NCBI GenBank assembly: GCA_016284575.1
Contig: JAEEPD010000090.1
Coordinates: 1-18,884, forward strand
Direction: 5' to 3'
From: Bacillota bacterium
Lineage (GTDB): Bacteria; Bacillota; Clostridia; Peptostreptococcales; Anaerovoracaceae
DNA: 18,884 nt
The notes beneath the pieces are model-generated. The model was not told where the DNA came from. It made no database searches and saw only the letters and a list, made by a program, of their open reading frames with translations. Shown in pieces: positions 14,275 through 18,884 of this stretch. A program made the position numbers and the translations under genes. The first letter of the stretch is position 1; each line of letters opens with the position of its first letter.

Positions 14275-15061
14275 ATGTGTTTGAGTCTTTTTCATCCTCC
14301 GTAAACAGCTCCACCCTGAGCTCCTCTAAAGGAAAGCGGCGGGCGCCCAGCTGCGATGCGAAGAGCTCTGCCCTGCGGCGCGCTGTCCGGCCTTCGTGGC
14401 TGCAGTCAATCAGCGTGATCGGTATTTCCCGCGACCTGCAAAAAGTCCCGAAGGCCCTGATCCTGCGTATCTCACTTCCGTTTCTGCTGCGGTCATATCT
14501 GCAGTCGGACAGAAGATAGACGCTGCAGTCCTCCCCTGTCAGCCGGTCAAGGAGATTGCCGGCCAGACCCAGTGCAGGTATCAGAGGCGTGGAGCCTCCG
14601 CCCTTAAGGCCTTCGATGCATTTGGCAGCCAGCTCGGCCGAGGACGTAAAGGGCAGGTCCAGCCTTGCCCTGCCGCCGCCATAGGATACTACGGCGACCC
14701 TCACCCGTTTTGTATATGAGTTCTGCAGCAGGGATATCACGCAGCCCTTGACCTTGGCAAAACGGTCGTCCGAAAGAGTGGATCCGCTGGTATCGATCAT
14801 AAAGAGTATGTTCTGCCGGCCCCGACCTGCGAATTTCTGGTAGCGAAGATTCTCCCCGCTGATCCCATCCTTCAGGTCCATGCCCTGGGAAAGCTGAGCC
14901 TGTATGCTCCCCGGCATATGGATGCCGCCCGGACCCGGGCGCACAGTCCAGCCCACATTGTGGCCCTTTTTCATGCCAGCGCTCCGCGGACCGCTGCGGG
15001 CTTCCCGGGCCCTCTTTACCCTGCTCCTGCTGGTCTCCGGAGGCTTTACCGGGAAAGGCAC
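14273..15061 (-). CDS. chlD: ChlD/BchD-type VWA domain of a metal chelatase, probably made as a -1 frameshift extension
   Basis: Counted from GTG 15061-15059, the frame is 262 residues. It opens with a basic, Pro-rich linker, then a von Willebrand A domain. The MIDAS motif is D90-T-S-G-S94 in ILFMIDTSGST, with T158 (GGGSTPL) and D186 (LLSDCR) completing the site. It lacks the AAA+ half that every ChlD carries. The frame is open upstream through 15112 and beyond, and joins the AAA+ frame by a -1 shift at the A7 run at 15118-15112. This adds 279 residues to 342 and gives a 621-residue protein of normal ChlD size. An independent GTG start (AAGGA about 10 bases before) is possible but weak. Medium subunits bind the AAA+ ring and the large chelatase subunit (ChlH or CobN), which is not in this window. 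Confidence 0.85.
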   Translation of the reverse strand: MPFPVKPPETSRSRVKRAREARSGPRSAGMKKGHNVGWTVRPGPGGIHMPGSIQAQLSQGMDLKDGISGENLRYQKFAGRGRQNILFMIDTSGSTLSDDRFAKVKGCVISLLQNSYTKRVRVAVVSYGGGRARLDLPFTSSAELAAKCIEGLKGGGSTPLIPALGLAGNLLDRLTGEDCSVYLLSDCRYDRSRNGSEIRRIRAFGTFCRSREIPITLIDCSHEGRTARRRAELFASQLGARRFPLEELRVELFTEDEKDSNT

Positions 15062-15078
15062 TGCCGGAACATCCTTTT

Positions 15079-15118
15079 GGGGCAGACCGTCGTCACCGCC
15101 TGCCCCTAGGCTTTTTTT
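15079..15118 (-). promoter_or_regulatory. Programmed -1 ribosomal frameshift signal in the chelatase gene
   Basis: Minus strand: zero-frame codons ACA AAA AAA GCC TAG give the slippery heptamer A_AAA_AAA (15118-15112) followed by G. Five bases later GGGGCAGGC (15106-15098) pairs with GTCTGCCCC (15087-15079), a 9-bp stem with one G-U and a 10-nt loop. The zero-frame stop TAG is at 15108-15106. Slip sequence, spacer and stem fit the known -1 frameshift pattern. Confidence 0.8.
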
Positions 15119-16137
15119 GTTATGGGTTCTCCGTTCTTTGGACCGTCTATGGCATCAGCAGATCCTTGGACCGGCTCCTCTTCCGCATCCTTTTCATCTC
15201 CGGCGGGAGCCTGCATCTCCTTCGGCTGCGCTTCTGCAGCCTTGCTCAGCATGCTCTCCGTAAGCTCCACATCCTCGAAGGGCAGCTTCTTCATTCTGTG
15301 AGGCAGAGCAAAGCGCGCGGCAAGGAGCACATCGTCCCTGCTTACTCTTTTTCGCCCGTCCAGGGCTGCAGCTGCCCGCGCAGTCCGCATTATGGCGATA
15401 TCGCCTCTGTAACCATCTATTCCAAGGCTTTCGCATATCCCGGCAGCAAAATCTGCGATCTCATAGGGATAGTCCACCTCCGGGTAGAGCTCCGCCGCCC
15501 TGTGTATGCGGGCTGCCATGGCCTCCTCCTCCGGCTTCCAGGAGGCAAGAAAAGCCTCCGGATCCCGTTCAAATTCAGTCTGCCGGCTTATGAGAGTCAG
15601 CCTTTCCTCGCGGCTGAGGCTTCCGTTTATGCGCACAGAAAGCCCGAAGCGGTCCAGAAGCTGAGGCCGCAGGGTCCCCTCCTCCGGATTCATGGTCCCT
15701 ATAAGCACGAAACGCGCAGGATAGCTGCGGGAGACGCCCTCCCTCTCCACGCGGCAGACACCAGTTGCCGCCGCATCCAGCAGCAGATCCACCAGAGAAT
15801 CCTCCAGAAGGTTGATCTCATCCACATAGAGCATATTTCCGTCGGCCTCGGCCAGAAGTCCGGGCACGAACTCGCGCTCACCGGTCTTCATAAGAGTGCC
15901 GAGCCTGAGAGTTCCTACCACCCGGTCCTCGGTGGCATTCAGCGGAAGCTCTATCACCCTGGCATCCCCAAGCACCGCAGGAAGTCCCCTGACAGCGGTG
16001 GTTTTTGCAGTGCCACGCTCTCCGGACACCAGAACGCCCCCTATGGCGGGATGGACCGCTATAAGGCTGAGCGCAAGCTTTAGCTCCTCCTGCCCTACGA
16101 TGGCAGTAAAGGGATATTGATATGCTGCTGAATTCAT
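15106..16137 (-). CDS. chlI: ChlI-like AAA+ chelatase subunit, also the N-terminal half of ChlD
   Basis: This 343-residue AAA+ protein has ChlI/BchI signatures: YPFTAIVGQEELKLAL at the start, Walker A GERGTAKTT (39-47), Walker B NMLYVDEINLL (D106, E107), and TMNPEEGTLRPQLLDRFGL at 148-166 with the arginine-finger region. Family members power metal insertion into tetrapyrroles, Mg for chlorophyll or Co with CobN for cobalamin. A Clostridia-like host favours cobalt or a related chelatase. From about 295 the tail is acidic and Pro/Ala-rich, unlike a plain ChlI and like the linker of ChlD. The frame stops at TAG straight after an A7 slip site. ATG follows AAAAGGAG. It lies 45 bp after the DUF3592-like gene. 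Confidence 0.92.
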   Translation of the reverse strand: MNSAAYQYPFTAIVGQEELKLALSLIAVHPAIGGVLVSGERGTAKTTAVRGLPAVLGDARVIELPLNATEDRVVGTLRLGTLMKTGEREFVPGLLAEADGNMLYVDEINLLEDSLVDLLLDAAATGVCRVEREGVSRSYPARFVLIGTMNPEEGTLRPQLLDRFGLSVRINGSLSREERLTLISRQTEFERDPEAFLASWKPEEEAMAARIHRAAELYPEVDYPYEIADFAAGICESLGIDGYRGDIAIMRTARAAAALDGRKRVSRDDVLLAARFALPHRMKKLPFEDVELTESMLSKAAEAQPKEMQAPAGDEKDAEEEPVQGSADAIDGPKNGEPITKKA

Positions 16138-16182
16138 GGTCTTTGGCTCCTTTTCAGCTAAAAGATCAGATGTTAACCCTTC

Positions 16183-16524
16183 TTATTCTACTGGCCGAAC
16201 CTGTTTATGCAGACCGGGGATGTATTTGATCCTCAGCTTCTGACCGACCTCATACCGTGCCGAGGGATCCAGCGCCATAGGACTCTCGATGATCTCACCC
16301 TTGTCATCTCTGTATTTCACAATTATGGTATATGAAGATTTCTGAAGATCAGGGTCATTGTTTTCATCTATCCGGCTCACGACGGCGTCGGTCTCGATAC
16401 CATCCTTTTCGATCTTCCTCGCCCTTCTGACGGCGTTCACTGCAAGGACCGCGAACACCACCGCCGCGATCAAAAACAGCATCAGATCCAGATGCTGCGA
16501 TGCAAATCCACTGATTCCTTCCAT
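16183..16524 (-). CDS. Small membrane protein, DUF3592-like
   Basis: This 113-residue protein has one membrane helix at about 13-31 (LMLFLIAAVVFAVLAVNAV), followed by basic residues (RRARK), so the C-terminal part is probably cytoplasmic. The rest reads as a DUF3592-type beta domain: TDAVVSRIDENND, YTIIVKYRDDKGE, then YEVGQKLRIKYIPG near the end. The family has no defined role. ATG follows AGGAGGAG. It is the first gene of the transcript that continues into the chelatase gene 45 bp later, and no terminator was found between them. This suggests coexpression but does not prove a shared function. Confidence 0.75.
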   Translation of the reverse strand: MEGISGFASQHLDLMLFLIAAVVFAVLAVNAVRRARKIEKDGIETDAVVSRIDENNDPDLQKSSYTIIVKYRDDKGEIIESPMALDPSARYEVGQKLRIKYIPGLHKQVRPVE

Positions 16525-16576
16525 TAGCTCCTCCTGTTGGTTTTTCGACGCTGTTCAGCCTCGATTTGTCGAAAAC

Positions 16577-16585
16577 ATTATAGCA
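16577..16585 (-). promoter_or_regulatory. Extended -10 promoter for the DUF3592-like/chelatase operon
   Basis: On the minus strand TGCTATAAT (16585-16577) lies 52 bp before the ATG. No clear -35 was seen. The leader can form a TTCGAC/GTCGAA pairing (16544-16549 with 16568-16573). Confidence 0.5.
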
Positions 16586-16694
16586 CGGGGACAGCTGTCA
16601 CGCATTGAAATTTGCGGCATAACAGACAAAGCCGGCCGCAACAGCTTACGACCGGGCCGCGAATTACGGATATATATTTTTATTACAAAAAAGC

Positions 16695-17204
16695 TTAGAT
16701 ATTAATCTCTGCAAAGGCAAAACTATCCTCGATCTGCTTCGACACTCCTTCATTCCAATAATTATAATCATCATAGTTCTTTGGGAACAGGCCATCCATC
16801 ACTGGAGGATCCAGCGTTCCGTCATGCTTTACCACATATTCTATGGCGTAAGCGTACTCCCTGATAAATGCCTGCTCATACTCGCAGGATATCATAGGGC
16901 AGACGATCTGCGCGATCTGCCAGAGCAGCAGGTAAACCTTTGGCGCATCATCCGGGTCAGCCCCAAGTTTACTCAGCCAATCTCTCACATCATCGGGATA
17001 CTCAGCCCATCCCTCAAATAGTTCTTCCATATAATCCGACGATTTAAGTTTACCGCACTGACCATCCTTTCTGATATAAACCAGACAGGATATCTGCTCC
17101 ATTTTCATGGCCGCGATCAAAAGATTATTCAAACTCTTTGGAGCATCATTTCTGTGTGCCAGATAATTGATAAGCGAAAGACAGATATCATGTCCCTCAT
17201 TCAT
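16695..17204 (-). CDS. Protein of unknown function in an A+T-rich gene cluster
   Basis: No family was recognised. The start is placed at ATG 17204-17202 because AAAAAGGA sits 5 bases before it, giving 169 residues (MNEGHDICLSLINY). A longer in-frame ATG at 17279 would read through a 7-bp inverted repeat at 17231-17250 and has no ribosome binding site. The protein is mostly helical by pattern and soluble, with four scattered cysteines and a Tyr/Asp-rich end (NYDDYNYWNEG). It is the last of three small codirectional genes, all of lower GC than the chelatase operon. Size, orphan character and neighbours would fit an immunity or accessory protein, but nothing in the sequence shows this. Confidence 0.6.
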   Translation of the reverse strand: MNEGHDICLSLINYLAHRNDAPKSLNNLLIAAMKMEQISCLVYIRKDGQCGKLKSSDYMEELFEGWAEYPDDVRDWLSKLGADPDDAPKVYLLLWQIAQIVCPMISCEYEQAFIREYAYAIEYVVKHDGTLDPPVMDGLFPKNYDDYNYWNEGVSKQIEDSFAFAEINI

Positions 17205-17230
17205 CAATATCCTTTTTATACAACTTCGGG

Positions 17231-17250
17231 TAGTCGGTATTTGCCGACTA
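17231..17250. repeat. Inverted repeat upstream of the orphan gene
   Basis: TAGTCGG (17231-17237) and CCGACTA (17244-17250) are a perfect 7-bp inverted repeat with a 6-nt spacer, 27 bp before the preferred start at 17204. No T run follows on either strand, so it is an operator or mRNA hairpin candidate, not a terminator. Confidence 0.5.
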
Positions 17251-17310
17251 TCATATATGGACTCTTTAGATAACGACATATATATGCTTCACTCTTTCCC
17301 CTCTATTGAC

Positions 17311-17580
17311 TTAAAACGCCGGTATCACTCTGAACTCTATGCTGTTTTCCCCCAGAAACCGTTGAAATCCCCACACACCATGTTCCTGGCACAGATCCAC
17401 AAATTCTTCGAATGACATCAATGAAAACAGCTTATCTGTTGCATCCTTTGATAGCGCATAGTGCACCTCACTGTCATATTCGCCGTAGACTTCAGAGTAT
17501 AATCTGAGGCAACCTCCGGCTATCTCCCCCGTAAGACTGGCACCTGCATTGCTGTACAGCACAAATCTCCTGTCTTCCAT
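17311..17580 (-). CDS. Small protein of unknown function
   Basis: This 89-residue protein matches no family that I recognise. It looks like a compact alpha/beta domain: strand pairs at the start (RRFVLYSNAGASLTGE, CLRLYSEVYG), an acidic Tyr-rich turn (GEYDSEVHYAL), a helix (MSFEEFVDLCQEHG) and a closing strand (IEFRVIPAF). No signal peptide or membrane helix. ATG follows AAGGAGAATACTTC. It starts 36 bp after the leucine-rich repeat gene and is probably in the same transcript. The gene has good coding character on this strand, with a proper start site, and is probably real. Confidence 0.65.
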   Translation of the reverse strand: MEDRRFVLYSNAGASLTGEIAGGCLRLYSEVYGEYDSEVHYALSKDATDKLFSLMSFEEFVDLCQEHGVWGFQRFLGENSIEFRVIPAF

Positions 17581-17616
17581 GAAGTATTCTCCTTATAACA
17601 TTTGAAGATCCCTGTC

Positions 17617-18192
17617 TTACCCGGCATCCTCCAGTCTGCAGCGAAAATGGATATTGGCGGAAAACAACGCTTCGTTTCCGGGGATGTTGACGTTCCGCTC
17701 TGCAAGAACGGTATGAACAGGCGTTCCCTGGATCAAGGGGCCGAATTCGATCTCATGACGGTCATGCACGATCTCGACCACATTCCATTCGTCTCTGGTT
17801 CCCTCATAATAAACATTTTCAAGGTTTATGCATCCCGCAAAGGTCTCCTTCTTTATCATCTTTACGCTTTTGGGGATCGTGATGTTCCTCAGGCTGCTAC
17901 ATCCGGCAAATGCACCTGAAGAGAGTCTTGAAATACCCGAAGGCAGGATGATGTCCGTGATGCTTTCATTTCCTGAAAATGCGTTCCTTGCTATTGCTAT
18001 GACAGGTACCATCCGGCCGTATTCGTTCACAGCCATTCCGGCCACCTTTATGACTGAAGATAATTCCCCGCCAAGAGATACAAGTCCCAGAGGCAAGCGT
18101 TCAGGATGTAGCCCAAAGACTACTCTCTTATACTGAAGCTTGCCTGAAGGTTTTATATCCTTTAAAAGATCTGTGTATTCTCTGAAATTCAT
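17617..18192 (-). CDS. BspA-like leucine-rich repeat protein, apparently cytoplasmic
   Basis: The protein has 191 residues from ATG 18192-18190, preceded by GGTGA. A longer frame to 18279 would begin inside the terminator of the upstream gene and is rejected. From about residue 60 it has LRR_5 (BspA/TpLRR) repeats: AFSGNESITDIILPSGISRL, AFAGCSSLRNITIPKSVKMI and TFAGCINLENVYYEG, each with the A-F-x-G-C-x-x-L core. BspA-like proteins are usually secreted or surface-bound, but here no signal peptide or anchor is seen, so it is probably a small internal member of unknown role. It heads a run of three small genes. Confidence 0.75.
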   Translation of the reverse strand: MNFREYTDLLKDIKPSGKLQYKRVVFGLHPERLPLGLVSLGGELSSVIKVAGMAVNEYGRMVPVIAIARNAFSGNESITDIILPSGISRLSSGAFAGCSSLRNITIPKSVKMIKKETFAGCINLENVYYEGTRDEWNVVEIVHDRHEIEFGPLIQGTPVHTVLAERNVNIPGNEALFSANIHFRCRLEDAG

Positions 18193-18237
18193 ATTATTCA
18201 CCATGTCACCATTTGAATTATATATTCCAGGATGTGA

Positions 18238-18267
18238 CAAAAGTGGTGCATTACTGCACCACTTTTG
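18238..18267 (-). terminator. Rho-independent terminator after the alpha/beta hydrolase
   Basis: A perfect 13-bp stem joins CAAAAGTGGTGCA (18238-18250) to TGCACCACTTTTG (18255-18267), loop TTAC. On the minus strand it ends in TTTTG, 27 bp after the stop at 18294. Confidence 0.82.
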
Positions 18268-18293
18268 ACTTGTTTTCACATTCAGTCACTCAA

Positions 18294-18884
18294 TTAATCT
18301 TTAAACGTCTCCGCCAGTACTGCGCTCAGGGTATCGACATATTCGGGGCGTTCTGTGTCCAGCATTTTGATGATCTCGGCCACCTTTGCAGCGCCTGCGG
18401 GTTCCAGAATGTGGCCCATGTCCACGTGGAATATATGAGATTCCCGGTAGTAGTATTCACGGAAAAATGTCTCATTACCTGCTATGTTGTCGTGATCTCC
18501 GAAAACAAAGTATGTTCCGAAAACATGCTCGTCATCGAACATTGCAAATGTGTGATCGAAGAAGAAATCCTTTGCACGCTCAAGGCGGTCCAGGAATTCA
18601 TCTGTTAGCTTCGGGTGTTTTTCGGGATCTGCATCCCTGATAGCCCTGAGGTTCTTAGGGAGCGCGGGATTCACAAGGATCGTGAACGTTTCCGAATGCC
18701 TCATTGTATAGAATGCTCCAAGAGAGGATGCCACTATCACATTGTAATGGCCATCATTGATCAGCTCTGAAAGTCTGGCTTCCATCTCTGCAGGCTCAGT
18801 CACGGGAAACTCAGGCGCATCCAGCTCGTAGTCCACGCCGAGCTTATCCAGCGCCTCCATGACCAGCCTGCTGGAATGTCCGTT
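18294..18884 (-). CDS. YqiA/YcfP-like alpha/beta hydrolase (5' end outside window)
   Basis: The readable part is 196 residues. The frame stays open to the window edge (NGHSSRLV before the first internal Met), so the start is beyond 18884. By family comparison only a short N-terminal strand and HG-type turn are missing. VIVASSLGAFYTM holds the nucleophile serine (S-S-L-G). VNPALPKNL follows as in YqiA. The likely acid is in YFVFGDHDNIAG, and the histidine in HVDMGHILEP. Such proteins are small cytoplasmic esterases of mostly unknown substrate. It ends at TAA 18296-18294 and is followed by a clear terminator. Confidence 0.82.
   Translation of the reverse strand, partial: NGHSSRLVMEALDKLGVDYELDAPEFPVTEPAEMEARLSELINDGHYNVIVASSLGAFYTMRHSETFTILVNPALPKNLRAIRDADPEKHPKLTDEFLDRLERAKDFFFDHTFAMFDDEHVFGTYFVFGDHDNIAGNETFFREYYYRESHIFHVDMGHILEPAGAAKVAEIIKMLDTERPEYVDTLSAVLAETFKD

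Noticed and set aside
15059..15106. The ChlI/ChlD frame break as a simple pseudogene or two ordinary adjacent genes
   Set aside because: Both domains keep all key residues, and the break sits exactly at an A7 slip site with a correctly spaced stem-loop. The separate VWA start is only a weak GTG. Sequencing error cannot be fully excluded from one sequence.
18193..18279. N-terminal extension of the LRR protein
   Set aside because: It overlaps the perfect terminator hairpin at 18238-18267 and has no ribosome binding site.
1..18884. CRISPR arrays, tRNA/rRNA genes, insertion sequences, attachment sites
   Set aside because: Looked for by eye on both strands. No spaced short repeats, cloverleaf, transposase or integrase was found.

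Overview
The window reads as chromosomal DNA of an anaerobic Bacillota (Clostridia-like) bacterium. Three points suggest this: the first gene ends in three S-layer homology domains; nearly every gene has a strong AAGGAGG-type ribosome binding site; and several promoters have an extended -10 (TGnTATAAT). DUF4869 and cytoplasmic BspA-like leucine-rich repeat proteins also fit gut or rumen Clostridia. The exact taxon cannot be read from the sequence. Most genes look GC-balanced to GC-rich, but about 11035-12600 and 16680-18290 are visibly more A+T-rich.

Layout. 1-4337: 3' part of a very large surface protein (beta-helix-like repeats, two tandem ~240-residue modules, three SLH domains). 4521-5137: a small glutaredoxin-fold protein and a small PH/GRAM-like protein. 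5185-6672 (minus): the RNA ligase rtcB followed by a small XRE regulator, behind a ~255-nt leader with a promoter, a possible leader peptide and a terminator/antiterminator arrangement. 6991-9602 (minus): an apparent metallo-beta-lactamase-fold hydrolase, cupin and amidohydrolase operon, divergent from a 4-oxalocrotonate-tautomerase-like gene (9745-9978). 10042-10857 (minus): a Sel1-repeat protein. 11035-12464 (minus): an A+T-rich two-gene cassette, DUF4869 plus a P-loop ATPase with a TOPRIM-like C-terminal half, the two overlapping by ATGA. 12773-14200 (plus): a PepV-like M20 dipeptidase. 14273-16524 (minus): a DUF3592-like membrane protein and a chelatase gene of the ChlI/ChlD family. 16695-18192 (minus): three small orphan genes, one of them a leucine-rich repeat protein. 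18294-18884 (minus): a YqiA/YcfP-like alpha/beta hydrolase cut by the window edge.

The most notable finding is in the chelatase locus. The AAA+ (ChlI-like) frame ends at TAG right after a run of seven A (A_AAA_AAA_G in the zero frame). Five bases after the run there is a 9-bp stem-loop, and the -1 frame stays open into a ChlD-type VWA domain. One gene could therefore make a 343-aa ChlI-like small subunit and, by programmed -1 frameshifting, a 621-aa ChlD-like medium subunit. The second is the rtcB leader, where the 5' arm of a Rho-independent terminator can pair instead with an upstream segment inside a possible 42-codon leader ORF, a layout like that of transcription attenuators. The third is the DUF4869/ATPase-TOPRIM-like cassette, which has the build of a small defence-type module but no proven function.
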